Shown: positions 1-10,660, counted from the first letter of the stretch. The stretch is DNA of 64,000 bases from Cellulomonas sp. PhB143 (GCF_003752595.1 NZ_RKIJ01000011.1:179322-243321); one strand, 5' to 3'. Translations and numbers: made by a program. The notes: a model not told the origin generated them from the letters alone.

Positions 1-744
<744 letters not shown>

Positions 745-853
745 GCCTGTGCCGGGGCCGGGGAGGTCCGGCACCGACGACCCTCGCACCCGCTCCGGTG
801 GCCTACCGTGATGCCATGACCTGCGACGTCCCTCTCCGGCACGGGGTGCCGAC

Positions 854-1762
854 GTGATCTCGGCCCCCGCCGGGCCGTCGGAGACGTCCCTCGTGCGGCG
901 CCCGGAGGTGGCGCGCGGGCCGCGCGTCGTCGCGGCCGTCGTCGCGCTCGCGGCGCTCGTGGGCGTCTGGCTGGTCTGGCGCTACTTCGTGGAGACGTAC
1001 GCCGGTCAGCGCCTCGACCAGATGGCGTTCGACGGCGCCACGTACGGCCAGGGCCGGCTGTGGTCGTACGCCGAGCCGGTGCTGGACGTCGTGTCCGTCT
1101 CGTTCGTGGTCGTGGGCATCGCCGCGGCGATGGGCATCGCGCTGCTGCGCCGCCGCTGGGGCCTCGCGCTCCAGGTCGCGTTCCTCGTCGCCGGGGCGAA
1201 CGTGACCACGCAGGTGCTCAAGCACACGGTCCTGCACCGGGACAACCTGGTGGGCGGGTACTCCTACGAGAACACGCTGCCGAGCGGGCACACGACGGTC
1301 GCGGCGTCCGTCGCCGTGGCGCTGCTGGTCGTGGTCCCGCGCGGGGTGCGCCCGCTCGTGGCGACGCTCGGCGCCGCCTACGCCGCGCTGACCGGCGTCT
1401 CGACGCTGGTCGGCCAGTGGCACCGCCCGAGCGACGCGGTCGCGGCGGTCCTCGTGGTGGTGGCGTGGGGCGGGATCGTGCTCGCCTGCACACCACGCTC
1501 GGGCCTCGACCCGGTGCCGCCGCACCAGGGCCGGGTGGGTCCCGTGTCGTGGGCGACGGCGGGCCTGCTCACCATCGCCGGGGTCGTGGCCCTGGCGGCC
1601 GCGCGCTGGTCGGCGGTCCAGGTGCTGGGCTCCTCGGACGCGGCCCGCCCGACGGTGACGGCCTACGTCGGGGGCGCGTTCGGCGTCGTCGGCGCGACCG
1701 CGCTGGCCTTCGCCGTGCTGCTCGTGCTGCGCCAGGCGACCGCCTGTCCGCGCGTGGGGTAG
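854..1762 (+). CDS. PAP2-family membrane phosphatase
   Basis: A 302-aa integral membrane protein of the PAP2 (type 2 phosphatidic acid phosphatase) superfamily. The three active-site motifs are present in order: LKHTVLHRD, then PSGHTTVAAS, then GQWHRPSDAVAAV with the catalytic His and Asp. Several hydrophobic segments lie on either side, including one near residues 25-45 and a C-terminal pair. Such enzymes hydrolyse lipid pyrophosphates or phosphatidic acid on the outer face of the membrane; the substrate here is unknown. The start is a GTG. The gene stands alone between the ABC ATPase and topA. Confidence 0.85.
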   Translation: MISAPAGPSETSLVRRPEVARGPRVVAAVVALAALVGVWLVWRYFVETYAGQRLDQMAFDGATYGQGRLWSYAEPVLDVVSVSFVVVGIAAAMGIALLRRRWGLALQVAFLVAGANVTTQVLKHTVLHRDNLVGGYSYENTLPSGHTTVAASVAVALLVVVPRGVRPLVATLGAAYAALTGVSTLVGQWHRPSDAVAAVLVVVAWGGIVLACTPRSGLDPVPPHQGRVGPVSWATAGLLTIAGVVALAAARWSAVQVLGSSDAARPTVTAYVGGAFGVVGATALAFAVLLVLRQATACPRVG

Positions 1763-1874
1763 CGTCACCGGTCCACAGGGCGGCCGCGAGGCGGTCCGCC
1801 GCTTGCGGCCGTGGCGTAACGTCGTTGACTGCCGCGCGCCGACCGCGCGCCGAACGTGAGGGAAGCAGGTACGG

Positions 1875-4697
1875 ATGTCCGCAGGACGCAAGCTCGTGAT
1901 CGTGGAGTCGCCGACCAAGGCGCGCAAGATCCAGGGCTATCTCGGCGACGACTACGTGGTCGAGGCGAGCGTCGGGCACATCCGCGACCTGCCCCAGCCG
2001 TCCGAGCTGCCCGCGGACATGAAGAAGGGCCCGTACGGGAAGTTCGCGGTCGACGTCGACAACGGGTTCGACCCGTACTACGAGGTCTACGGCGACAAGA
2101 AGAAGAAGGTCGCCGAGCTGCGGCGCGAGCTCAAGGACGCCGACGAGCTCTACCTCGCCACCGACGAGGACCGCGAGGGCGAGGCCATCGCGTGGCACCT
2201 CATCGAGGCGCTCAAGCCCAAGGTCCCGGTCAAGCGGATGGTCTTCCACGAGATCACCCGCGAGGCCATCGCCCGCGCGCTGGAGAACACCCGCGAGCTC
2301 GACACGGACCTCGTCGACGCCCAGGAGACGCGGCGCATCCTCGACCGGCTCTACGGCTACGAGGTCTCCCCGGTGCTGTGGCGCAAGGTCCGTCAGGGCC
2401 TGTCCGCCGGGCGCGTGCAGTCCGTGGCGACGCGGCTCGTGGTCGAGCGCGAGCGCGAGCGGATGGCGTTCGTCGCGGCGGAGTACTGGGACGTCACCGG
2501 GACCTTCGAGCTCGCGGACCCGGGGCACGACGACGCGGGCAAGGCGTTCGGCGCGCGGCTCGTCGAGCTGGGGGGATCGCGCGTGGCCGCGGGCCGCGAC
2601 TTCGACGACCGCGGGCAGCTCAAGGCGGCCGCGAAGGGCGTCGTGCACCTCGACGAGGCGACGGCCCACGGCGTCGTCTCCGGGCTCGCCGACGCGACGT
2701 TCACGGTGCGCAGCCTCGAGACCAAGCCGTACACGCGCCGCCCGGCCGCGCCGTTCACGACGTCGACCCTCCAGCAGGAGGCGAGCCGCAAGCTGCGCAT
2801 GTCGTCGCGCCAGGCGATGCGCACGGCGCAGGCGCTGTACGAGAACGGGTACATCACCTACATGCGCACCGACTCGCCGTCGCTGTCGAGCGAGGCGACG
2901 GACGCCGCGCGCCGGCAGGCCGCCGAGCTCTACGGGGCGGACTTCGTCCCGCAGAAGCCCCGCGCCTACGCCTCGAAGAGCAAGGGCGCCCAGGAGGCGC
3001 ACGAGGCGATCCGCCCCGCCGGGGACTCGTTCCGCACCCCGGCCCAGGTGGCGCGCGAGATCAGCGGCGACCAGTTCCGGCTCTACGAGCTGATCTGGAA
3101 GCGGACCGTCGCCTCCCAGATGGCCGACGCGAAGGGTTCGACGGCGTCGGTCCGGGTCGTGGCGCCCGTCGCAGGACCGGACGCGCGCGGCGACGCGGTC
3201 TTCGCGGCGTCGGGCACCGTCATCACGTTCCGCGGCTTCCTCGCCGCGTACGAGGAGTCCTCGGACGTGGACCGCTACGCGCAGGACGCGCCCGCGGCGT
3301 CGGGCGGGAGCGGCGCGGCCGGGAACGGCAAGGGCGGCGGCGAGCAGGCCGAGGCGCGCCTGCCCCGGATGGCCGAGGGCGACGCCCTCGCGGCCGACGG
3401 GCTGAGCGCGGACGGCCACTCGACGTCCGCTCCGCCGCGCTACACCGAGGCGAGCATCGTCAAGGCGCTCGAGGAGCTCGGGATCGGACGCCCGTCGACG
3501 TACGCGTCGACGATCTCGACGATCATGGACCGCGGGTACGTCCTCACCCGCGGGCAGGCCCTCGTGCCGAGCTGGGTCGCCTTCGCCGTGGTGCGCCTGC
3601 TCGAGGAGCACTTCGGACGGCTCATCGACTACGACTTCACCGCGGCGATGGAGGCCGACCTCGACGAGATCGCGGCCGGCGCCAAGGACCGCGTCGAGTG
3701 GCTCGACCAGTTCTACCGGGGCGACGGCAGCGGCACGGCCGCCACCGGGGGCCTGCGCGGGCTGCTCGAGGGCCTCGGCGACATCGACGCGCGCGGCATC
3801 AACTCCATCCCGCTCGGCGAGGGCATCCAGCTGCGGGTCGGCCGGTACGGCCCGTACGTGGAGGACCTCTCGGTCGAGGTGAAGGAGGGCGAGAACCCTC
3901 CGCGCGCCACGGTGCCCGACGACGTCGCGCCGGACGAGCTGACCCTCGCCAAGGCCCGCGAGCTCCTCGCCGCGGGGGCCGACGACGGCAAGGAGCTGGG
4001 CACCGACCCGGCGACGGGCACGACGATCGTCGCGCGCTCGGGCCGCTACGGCCCGTACGTGACCGAGCTGCTCGACCTCCCGCCCGTCGACCCGAGCCTG
4101 TCGGCCGCCGCGCAGAAGCGGGCCAAGGCGGCCCAGCCGAAGCCCCGCACGGGCTCGCTGCTGTCCACCATGACGCTGGAGTCCGTCACCCTCGAGGACG
4201 CGCTGAGGATCCTCTCCCTGCCCCGGGTCGTCGGGACGGACCCGGAGACCGGCACCGAGATCACCGCGCAGAACGGGCGCTACGGGCCGTACCTGAAGAA
4301 GGGCACCGACTCGCGCACGCTGCCGGACGAGGAGTCGCTGTTCACCGTGACCCTCGACGAGGCGCTCGAGCTGTACAAGCAGCCCAAGCGCGGCCGCGGG
4401 CGCACGGCGGCGCCGCCGCTGCGCGAGCTCGGCCAGGACCCGGAGACGGACCAGCCGGTGGTCATCAAGGAGGGCCGCTTCGGCGCGTACATCACCGACG
4501 GCGAGACGAACCGGACGCTGCCGCGCGAGCTGACGCCCGACTCGGTCACACCGGAGCGCGCGTTCGAGCTGCTCGCGGAGAAGCGCGCGCAGGGGCCCAA
4601 GAAGAAGCCGGCGCGCAAGGCCCCGGCCACGAAGCCCGCGGCCAAGAAGCCGGCGGCCAAGAAGCCCGCCGCGACGAAGGCGGCCGCGAAGAAGTAG
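1875..4697 (+). CDS. topA: DNA topoisomerase I
   Basis: A type IA topoisomerase of 940 aa that relaxes negative supercoils. The N-terminal Toprim domain begins with KLVIVESPTKARKI and carries the acidic DEDREGEAIAWHL motif (about residues 95-108). The active-site tyrosine is in GYITYMRTDS at about Y329. Repeats of the form GRYGPYV lie in the C-terminal half; these are the topoisomerase I C-terminal repeats of actinobacteria, which replace zinc fingers. The protein ends in a Lys/Ala/Pro-rich tail (last 40 residues or so) that binds DNA in mycobacterial homologues. The ATG start follows a purine-rich ribosome binding site (gagggaagcagg). It converges with the ABC permease, leaving only 4 nt. 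Confidence 0.97.
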   Translation: MSAGRKLVIVESPTKARKIQGYLGDDYVVEASVGHIRDLPQPSELPADMKKGPYGKFAVDVDNGFDPYYEVYGDKKKKVAELRRELKDADELYLATDEDREGEAIAWHLIEALKPKVPVKRMVFHEITREAIARALENTRELDTDLVDAQETRRILDRLYGYEVSPVLWRKVRQGLSAGRVQSVATRLVVERERERMAFVAAEYWDVTGTFELADPGHDDAGKAFGARLVELGGSRVAAGRDFDDRGQLKAAAKGVVHLDEATAHGVVSGLADATFTVRSLETKPYTRRPAAPFTTSTLQQEASRKLRMSSRQAMRTAQALYENGYITYMRTDSPSLSSEATDAARRQAAELYGADFVPQKPRAYASKSKGAQEAHEAIRPAGDSFRTPAQVAREISGDQFRLYELIWKRTVASQMADAKGSTASVRVVAPVAGPDARGDAVFAASGTVITFRGFLAAYEESSDVDRYAQDAPAASGGSGAAGNGKGGGEQAEARLPRMAEGDALAADGLSADGHSTSAPPRYTEASIVKALEELGIGRPSTYASTISTIMDRGYVLTRGQALVPSWVAFAVVRLLEEHFGRLIDYDFTAAMEADLDEIAAGAKDRVEWLDQFYRGDGSGTAATGGLRGLLEGLGDIDARGINSIPLGEGIQLRVGRYGPYVEDLSVEVKEGENPPRATVPDDVAPDELTLAKARELLAAGADDGKELGTDPATGTTIVARSGRYGPYVTELLDLPPVDPSLSAAAQKRAKAAQPKPRTGSLLSTMTLESVTLEDALRILSLPRVVGTDPETGTEITAQNGRYGPYLKKGTDSRTLPDEESLFTVTLDEALELYKQPKRGRGRTAAPPLRELGQDPETDQPVVIKEGRFGAYITDGETNRTLPRELTPDSVTPERAFELLAEKRAQGPKKKPARKAPATKPAAKKPAAKKPAATKAAAKK

Positions 4698-4701
4698 CGG
4701 C

Positions 4702-7326
4702 TCAGTCGGTCGTCACCGCGTCGAGCACGGGCAGGCGGGCGGCCCGGATCCCGGGCCAAACGCTCGCCACGAGGCCGATGACGACCGCGCCGCCGAGCAC
4801 GGCGAGGACCTGGCCCCAGGGCACGGCGAGCGTCGTCAGGCCCTGGTCGGCGAGCACGCCGGGCAGGGCCGCGCCGATCCCGATCCCCACGGCCGTGCCC
4901 AGCGCGGTGCCGTACACCGAGATGAGCACCGCCTCGATCGCGATGGTCCCGGCGAGCTGGAGCCGGCCCAGCCCGACGGCGCGCAGGAGCCCGATCTCGC
5001 GCGTGCGCTCGATGATCGACAGCGCGAGGGTGTTGACGATGCCGAGGAGCGCGATGACGACCGAGAGGGCGAGCAGCGCGTAGAGGATGTTCAGCACGCG
5101 CGTGACCTGGTCGGCGAACGAGGACGCGACCTCCTCCGGGTCGAGCACGGAGAGCACGAGGTACGGCTGCACGGCGGCGACGAGCCCGTCGCGCAGCGCC
5201 TCCGGCCGGGTGCCGTCGGCCGCGGTCACGTACACGACCCGGAGCGACTGCTGACGCTCGGGGACCAGGGCGTCGAGCACGTCCTGGGGCACGACGACGT
5301 CGGACGTGACGACCTGGCTGTCGATCACCGCGCCGACGACGAGGTCCCGCGTGCCGCCGCGCAGGGAGACGGTGTCGCCGACCGCCCAGCCGTGGTCGCG
5401 CGCCGCGAGGCGGCGGACCACGGCCTGCCCGTCGGCGAGGGCCGCCGCGGGGTCCCCCTCGACGGTCACCGGGTCCAGCGCGCGGCCGAAGAAGCCGGGC
5501 CGCACGCCGGCGGCCGAGACGCCCGCGGGAGAGGCGCCTGCCCCGCCAGACCCGTCAGATCGGCTCCTGAGCTCGAGCGTCGCCAGCCTCACCGGGTCGG
5601 TCTCCCCGACGCCGGGCACGGCCGCGACGGCGTCCGCGGCGCCGGCGGGCACGGTGAAGGTCGCGGAGTCCACGAGGTAGTCCGCGGCCATCTCCTGGTC
5701 CACGATGGACCGGACCGAGGCGTCCGCGGACGCGGCGATCACCCCCGTGACGCTGACCAGCGCCATGCCGATCATCAGGGCGCCGGCGGTGTTCGCGGTG
5801 CGGCGCGGCATGCGGGTGACGTTGCCGCGGGCGAGGCGCCCGAGCGGGCGCAGCGGCAGGACCGGCCACGCGAGCACCGCGAGGACGGGCCGCGCGAGCG
5901 CGGGGGAGAGCACCAGCGCGCCGACGAGCACGCCCGCCGCGCCCGCCGCGAGCACCCAGCGCGGGTCGAGGTCGTCGAGGAGGCCCAGGCCGGTGGGCGT
6001 CTCGTCGGTCGAGGAGCCGAGGGCGGCGGCGAGGACGAGCAGGGCGGCGCCGAGGAGGGTGACCGCGGCACCGACGACGGCGGGGGTGGCGACGGAGCGC
6101 TCCGGGCGGACGTCGTCCCGCATCGCCTGGACCGGCGGGACCGTCGCGGCGCGCCGGGCCGGGACGCTCGCGGCCGCCAGGCTCACCCCGACCCCGCCCG
6201 CCACCGCGACGGCGAGCGGCACCGCGCCGAGCGGCACGCTCCCGGCGAGCTCCATGCCGCGGGCGGCGAGCACCCGCTGGATCAGGACGACCAGGCCCGC
6301 GCCGGAGACGATGCCGAGCGCGGAGCCGAGGACCCCGACGACCACGGCCTGCGCGAGGATCGAGCGGAACACCTGCTGCGGCGAGGCGCCCAGGGCGCGC
6401 AGGAGCGCGAGCTCGCGCATCCGCTCGCGCACGGACATCGCGAACGTGTTGGTGATGATGAAGGCGCCGACGAACAGCGAGATCGCGGCGAAGACCAGCA
6501 GGAACGTCTCCACGAAGCCGAGGATCTGCTCGACGCCCTCGCTCGCCTCGTCCCGGGCCTCGTCCCCGGTGACGACCTGGGCGTCGTCGGGCAGCGTGGG
6601 CGCGAGCGCGGCCACGAGCTGCTGCTGGCTCGTGCCCGGGTCCGCGTAGACGGAGACCGACGGCACCAGGCCGTCGGGCGCGAAGGTGTCGAGGGCGGTG
6701 CGCTCGTCGACCCCCACGAGGATCGCCCCCGCGGGCGACGCCTCGATCGCGAAGGTCCCGGAGACGACGACGTCGCGCGGCTCGTCGCCCAGCACCACCT
6801 GCGTCCGGGCGCCGGTGGCGAGGCCGGAGGTCCGCGCGGCGGAGTCCTCGAGCGCGATCCGGTGGGGGCCGGACGGCCAGGTGCCGCTCGTCAGGCGGAC
6901 TCCCGGGTCGCCGTCCTGCACGGCGAACGCGGTGCTCGGCGGCCCGGAGGTGATCACCGCGGTCCCGTCGGCGCCGACGAGGACGACGGAGCCCGAGACG
7001 TCGGGCTCGGCGCGGGCGACGCCGTCCGTGCGGGCCACGTCGTCGGCCAGGGCGACCGGGACGGGGGTGCGCGGCGTGCCGAACCCCGTGGCGGTGCCTC
7101 CGCCGCCCGTGCCGCCCTGCGCGGGCGCGTCCGCGAGCTCGTCGGCGCCGCGGACGTAGGCGTCGGCGCCGAGCGTGGTGGCGATGATGTCGTCGAACGT
7201 CGAGGAGAGCATCGAGCGGAAGGCGAACGCGCCCGTGACGAAGGCGACCCCCAGGGTGACGGCCAGGACGGAGAGCACGAACCGGACGAGGTGCGCGCGC
7301 ACGCCGCGCAGCGCGACGCGGGTCAC
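4702..7326 (-). CDS. FtsX/MacB-type ABC transporter permease
   Basis: An 874-aa permease with one N-terminal membrane segment (VRFVLSVLAVTLGVAFVTGAF), a large extracytoplasmic domain, and two FtsX-type blocks of three helices each. The sequences VRERMRELALLRALGAS and IERTREIGLLRAVGL are the classic FtsX coupling motifs before transmembrane segments. This gives the ten-TM, tandem-FtsX form common in Actinobacteria. It lies 30 nt downstream of its ATPase partner on the same strand, so the two form an operon. Probable role: lipoprotein or antimicrobial-peptide export or cell envelope mechanotransduction. The substrate is not predictable. Confidence 0.9.
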   Translation of the reverse strand: MTRVALRGVRAHLVRFVLSVLAVTLGVAFVTGAFAFRSMLSSTFDDIIATTLGADAYVRGADELADAPAQGGTGGGGTATGFGTPRTPVPVALADDVARTDGVARAEPDVSGSVVLVGADGTAVITSGPPSTAFAVQDGDPGVRLTSGTWPSGPHRIALEDSAARTSGLATGARTQVVLGDEPRDVVVSGTFAIEASPAGAILVGVDERTALDTFAPDGLVPSVSVYADPGTSQQQLVAALAPTLPDDAQVVTGDEARDEASEGVEQILGFVETFLLVFAAISLFVGAFIITNTFAMSVRERMRELALLRALGASPQQVFRSILAQAVVVGVLGSALGIVSGAGLVVLIQRVLAARGMELAGSVPLGAVPLAVAVAGGVGVSLAAASVPARRAATVPPVQAMRDDVRPERSVATPAVVGAAVTLLGAALLVLAAALGSSTDETPTGLGLLDDLDPRWVLAAGAAGVLVGALVLSPALARPVLAVLAWPVLPLRPLGRLARGNVTRMPRRTANTAGALMIGMALVSVTGVIAASADASVRSIVDQEMAADYLVDSATFTVPAGAADAVAAVPGVGETDPVRLATLELRSRSDGSGGAGASPAGVSAAGVRPGFFGRALDPVTVEGDPAAALADGQAVVRRLAARDHGWAVGDTVSLRGGTRDLVVGAVIDSQVVTSDVVVPQDVLDALVPERQQSLRVVYVTAADGTRPEALRDGLVAAVQPYLVLSVLDPEEVASSFADQVTRVLNILYALLALSVVIALLGIVNTLALSIIERTREIGLLRAVGLGRLQLAGTIAIEAVLISVYGTALGTAVGIGIGAALPGVLADQGLTTLAVPWGQVLAVLGGAVVIGLVASVWPGIRAARLPVLDAVTTD

Positions 7327-7356
7327 TGTGCGGCCGGGTTCACGGCACGGCCCGGC

Positions 7357-8082
7357 TCACAGGGCGAGCCCGCCGAGCGCGTCGAGGACGTCCTGCTGGG
7401 TCGGGTCCCGGAGGTCGCCCGCGAGGCGGCCGTCCGCCAGGAACACGACGCGGTGGGCGTAGGAGGCGGCCCGCGGGTCGTGGGTGACCATGACGACGCA
7501 TCGGCCGAGCTCGTCGACGGAGCGGCGCAGGAACGCGAGGACCTCGGCCGAGGACGTCGAGTCGAGGTTGCCGGTCGGCTCGTCGGCGAAGACCACGGAC
7601 GGGCGCGAGACCAGCGCCCGCGCGCACGCGACCCGCTGCTGCTGGCCGCCGGAGAGCTCGGCGGGGCGGTGGTGCAGGCGGTCGCGCAGGCCGACGGCGT
7701 CGACCACCTCGTCGAACCAGTCGCGGTCCACCGGGGCGCGGGCGATGTCGAGGGGGAGCGTGATGTTCTCCTCGGCCGTGAGCGTCGGCACGAGGTTGTA
7801 GGACTGGAAGACGAACCCGACGCGGGTGCGGCGCAGGGCGGTCAGGCGGCGCTGGGACATGCGGCTGATGTCCTGGCCGTCGACGACGATCGTGCCCTCC
7901 GTCGCGGTGTCGAGCCCCGCGAGGCAGTGCATGAGCGTGGACTTGCCCGAGCCCGAGGGGCCCATGACGGCGGTCAGGTGCGCGGCGTCGAGGTCGAGGT
8001 CGACACCGTCCAGCGCGCGCACGCGCGTGTCTCCTCGGCCGTAGACCTTGACGAGGCCGCGGGCGCTGGCACGGACGGTCAT
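7357..8082 (-). CDS. LolD/MacB-type ABC transporter ATP-binding protein
   Basis: A 241-aa ATPase with Walker A GPSGSGKST (about residues 41-49), the Q-loop FVFQSYNLVPTLT, signature LSGGQQQRVACARAL and Walker B VVFADEPTGNLDS. The EPTGNLD form is diagnostic of the LolD/MacB/FtsE branch, which fits the FtsX-type permease gene directly downstream. It is transcribed away from the oxidoreductase gene at 8153, so the 70 nt between them must hold both promoters. Confidence 0.93.
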   Translation of the reverse strand: MTVRASARGLVKVYGRGDTRVRALDGVDLDLDAAHLTAVMGPSGSGKSTLMHCLAGLDTATEGTIVVDGQDISRMSQRRLTALRRTRVGFVFQSYNLVPTLTAEENITLPLDIARAPVDRDWFDEVVDAVGLRDRLHHRPAELSGGQQQRVACARALVSRPSVVFADEPTGNLDSTSSAEVLAFLRRSVDELGRCVVMVTHDPRAASYAHRVVFLADGRLAGDLRDPTQQDVLDALGGLAL

Positions 8083-8152
8083 GGGTCATGGTCACCCGGC
8101 CGGGTCCCGCCCGCCAGGCGCGGGGCGCCGGCACGGGTCTAGCGTGAGACGC

Positions 8153-9178
8153 ATGTCCGTCGTCTCCGTGCTCGATGCCGTGCCCGACCCGATGTCCGCG
8201 CCCCCGGTGCGCTGGGGGATCCTCGGGGCAGGCGCCATCGCGGGCTCGTTCGCGGAGGCGGTGCGCACCTCGACGGCGGGGAGCGTCGCAGCCGTCGGTT
8301 CCCGGAGCGCGGCGCGCGCGGCGGCCTTCGCCGAGCGGCACGCCCCCGGCGCCCGCGCGCACGGCTCCTACGAGGACCTGGTCGCGGACCCGGACGTCGA
8401 GGTCGTCTACGTCGCCACGCCCCACTCGCACCACCGCGACCACGCGCTGCTCGCGGTCCGGGCGGGCCGGCACGCGCTCGTGGAGAAGGCGTTCACCCGC
8501 AACGAGGCCGAGGCGGTCGAGGTGCTCGAGGCCGCGCGCGCGGCCGGGGTGTTCGTCATGGAGGCGATGAAGACCCGCCACCTGCCGCACGTCGCCGCGA
8601 TCCGCACGATGGTCGCGCGCGGGGAGATCGGCGACGTCGTCTCCGTCTCGGGGAGCCGGGAGGCGGCGTTCGCCCACGACCCGGCCTCGCGGCTGTTCGA
8701 CCCGGGGCTCGCGGGCGGCGCCCTGCTCGACGTCGGGGTGTACCCCCTCGCGTTCGCCCTCGACCTGCTGGGCGTGCCCGACGAGGTCGCGGCGACCGGC
8801 TTCCTCACGGACACGGGCGTCGACGCGCAGTCCACCGTGACGCTGCGGTACGGGACGCGCGCCGTCGCGACGGCGACGTCCTCGCTCCTGACCCGTACCC
8901 CGGCGTCGGTCACGATCGGGGGGACCTCCGGGTTCGTGCACGTGCCCGAGCACGCCTACGGCCCGACGGGGTTCACGGTGGAGTGGCACGACGGCGGGCG
9001 CAAGGAGTTCGACGGGTTCGCCCCGGACGGCAAGCAGTACGAGGCCGCGGAGGTGGCGCGGTGCGTCGCCGCGGGGGACCACGAGAGCACGCGCATGCCG
9101 TGGCAGGAGACGCTCGACCTGCTGCGGGTCCTCGACGCGGCCCGCGCCCGCCTCGGGGTGGTCTACCCCGGGGAGTGA
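8153..9178 (+). CDS. Gfo/Idh/MocA family NAD(P)-dependent oxidoreductase, copy 1
   Basis: A 341-aa two-domain dehydrogenase. The N-terminal Rossmann fold begins at RWGILGAGAIAGSFAEAV (GxGxxA-type), and the EKA motif of the family is at LVEKAFTRNEAEA. The C-terminal alpha/beta domain includes the GGALLDVGVYPL segment. The family oxidises or reduces sugars, inositols and related polyols; the substrate here is unknown. I chose the ATG at 8153 because homology begins right after it and the upstream extension is low-complexity. It is followed 25 nt later by a close paralogue in the same orientation. Confidence 0.88.
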   Translation: MSVVSVLDAVPDPMSAPPVRWGILGAGAIAGSFAEAVRTSTAGSVAAVGSRSAARAAAFAERHAPGARAHGSYEDLVADPDVEVVYVATPHSHHRDHALLAVRAGRHALVEKAFTRNEAEAVEVLEAARAAGVFVMEAMKTRHLPHVAAIRTMVARGEIGDVVSVSGSREAAFAHDPASRLFDPGLAGGALLDVGVYPLAFALDLLGVPDEVAATGFLTDTGVDAQSTVTLRYGTRAVATATSSLLTRTPASVTIGGTSGFVHVPEHAYGPTGFTVEWHDGGRKEFDGFAPDGKQYEAAEVARCVAAGDHESTRMPWQETLDLLRVLDAARARLGVVYPGE

Positions 9179-9203
9179 CGGGGGCGCGCGCTAGCGTGTC
9201 GCC

Positions 9204-10265
9204 ATGACCGCCAGCCACAGCACCCCGAGCACACCCACCGCCGAGCGCGACGAGCTCCTGGGCTCCGTCCCCGACCCCGCGTCCGCGCCCCCGGTCCGCT
9301 GGGGGGTGCTGGGCGCCGGCTGGATCGCCGGGGTGTTCGCCGGATCGGTGCGCGAGGGGACGGCGTCGAGCGTCGTCGCGGTCGGCTCGCGCGACGCCGA
9401 CAAGGCGCAGGCCTTCGCCGACGAGCACGCCCCGGGTGCGCGGGCGCACGGCTCCTACGAGGACCTGGTCGCCGACCCGGAGGTCGACGTCGTCTACGTC
9501 GCCTCGCCGCACTCGCACCACCACGAGCACGCGCTGCTCGCGGTCCGGGCCGGCAAGCACGTGCTCGTGGAGAAGGCGTTCACCCGCAACGAGGCCGAGG
9601 CCCGCGAGGTCCTCGACGCCGCCCGCGAGGCGGGCGTCTTCGTCATGGAGGCGATGTGGACCCGCTTCCTGCCCCACGTCGCCGCGATCCGCGCCGCGAT
9701 CGCGCGCGGCGAGATCGGTGACGTCGTCAACGTCAGCGCCGCCCACGGTCAGGCCTTCCCGCTCGACCCGGGCCACCGCCTGTACGCGCCGGAGCTCGCC
9801 GGCGGCGCGCTCCTCGACCTCGGCGTGTACCCGATCGCCTTCGCCCACGACCTGCTCGGGGCGCCCGACGCCGTCACGGCCGTCGGCGCCCTGACGGAGA
9901 CCGGGGTGGACGGGCAGGTGAGCATCGTGCTCTCCCACGGGCCGCGGGCGCAGTCGACGCTGCAGACCTCGCTCTGGGCGGTGGGGGAGAACGGCGCGGT
10001 GGTCACCGGTTCGCGCGGCCGCATCGAGGTCGACGGCTGGTTCTACACGCCGACCGGGTTCCGCGTGGTGCGCGACGACGGCGTGAGCTGGACCTACGAG
10101 GGCTTCGCGGGCGAGGGCAAGGAGTACGAGGCCGCCGAGGTCGCGCGCTGCGTCGCGGCCGGCCTCACCGAGAGCCCGCGGATGACGTGGGACGACACCC
10201 TCGCGATCATACGCACCATGGACGAGGTGCGCCGCCAGGTCGGGGTCGCCTACCCGGGGGAGTGA
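9204..10265 (+). CDS. Gfo/Idh/MocA family NAD(P)-dependent oxidoreductase, copy 2
   Basis: A 353-aa paralogue of the preceding gene, sharing long identical stretches such as ARAHGSYEDLVADP and LVEKAFTRNEAEA. The Rossmann motif is RWGVLGAGWIAGVFAG, the conserved lysine is in VLVEKAF, and GGALLDLGVYPIAF marks the C-terminal domain. The MWTRFLP segment matches the family better than the MKTRHLP of copy 1, which suggests copy 1 is the diverged copy. The tandem arrangement is best explained by a local gene duplication. The start ATG was chosen by homology with copy 1. Confidence 0.9.
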   Translation: MTASHSTPSTPTAERDELLGSVPDPASAPPVRWGVLGAGWIAGVFAGSVREGTASSVVAVGSRDADKAQAFADEHAPGARAHGSYEDLVADPEVDVVYVASPHSHHHEHALLAVRAGKHVLVEKAFTRNEAEAREVLDAAREAGVFVMEAMWTRFLPHVAAIRAAIARGEIGDVVNVSAAHGQAFPLDPGHRLYAPELAGGALLDLGVYPIAFAHDLLGAPDAVTAVGALTETGVDGQVSIVLSHGPRAQSTLQTSLWAVGENGAVVTGSRGRIEVDGWFYTPTGFRVVRDDGVSWTYEGFAGEGKEYEAAEVARCVAAGLTESPRMTWDDTLAIIRTMDEVRRQVGVAYPGE

Positions 10266-10297
10266 GCGGCCCGGCAGCACGAGAAGGAGGGGACGCC

Positions 10298-10660
10298 GTG
10301 GCGGGTCATCGGATCTTCGGCACGAGCTTCGCGAGCATCTACGCGCTCTACGCGGCGAAGGTCGAGCGCAAGGACCGCAGCAGGGAGGACCTCGACCGTG
10401 TCATCACGTGGCTCACGGGGTACGACGATGCCGGGCTGCGGCGCGCCATCGACGACGGGGCGGACCTCGAGGCCTTCTTCGCGCGGGCTCCGCGGATGAA
10501 CCCGAACACGTCGCTCATCACCGGCGTGATCTGCGGCGTCCGCGTGGAGGACGTCGAGGACCCGCACATGCAGCAGATCCGCTTCATGGACAAGCTCGTC
10601 GACGAGGTGGCCCGCGGCAAGAAGATGGCGTCGATCCTGCGGGGGTCTGACCCGCTATGA
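10298..10660 (+). CDS. DUF2200 family protein
   Basis: A 120-aa cytosolic protein. The body (HRIFGTSFASIYALYAAKVERKDRS, then VITWLTGYD, then NPNTSLITGVICGVRVEDVEDPHMQQIRFMDKLVDE) matches the DUF2200 family as I remember it, a small protein widespread in bacteria with no assigned function. The GTG start at 10298 sits 7 nt after a strong ribosome binding site, gagaaggagg. It follows the second oxidoreductase gene by 32 nt and its 3' end overlaps the end of the HAD hydrolase gene on the other strand by 6 nt. Confidence 0.85.
   Translation: MAGHRIFGTSFASIYALYAAKVERKDRSREDLDRVITWLTGYDDAGLRRAIDDGADLEAFFARAPRMNPNTSLITGVICGVRVEDVEDPHMQQIRFMDKLVDEVARGKKMASILRGSDPL

Noticed and set aside
4698-4701. 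Terminator between topA and the ABC permease genes
   Set aside because: Only 4 nt separate the convergent stop codons, and no clear stem was visible.
1856-5083. Long plus-strand open frame overlapping topA
   Set aside because: It is the same DNA in another frame with Arg/Ala/Gly repeats typical of GC-rich shadow frames; topA is unambiguous.
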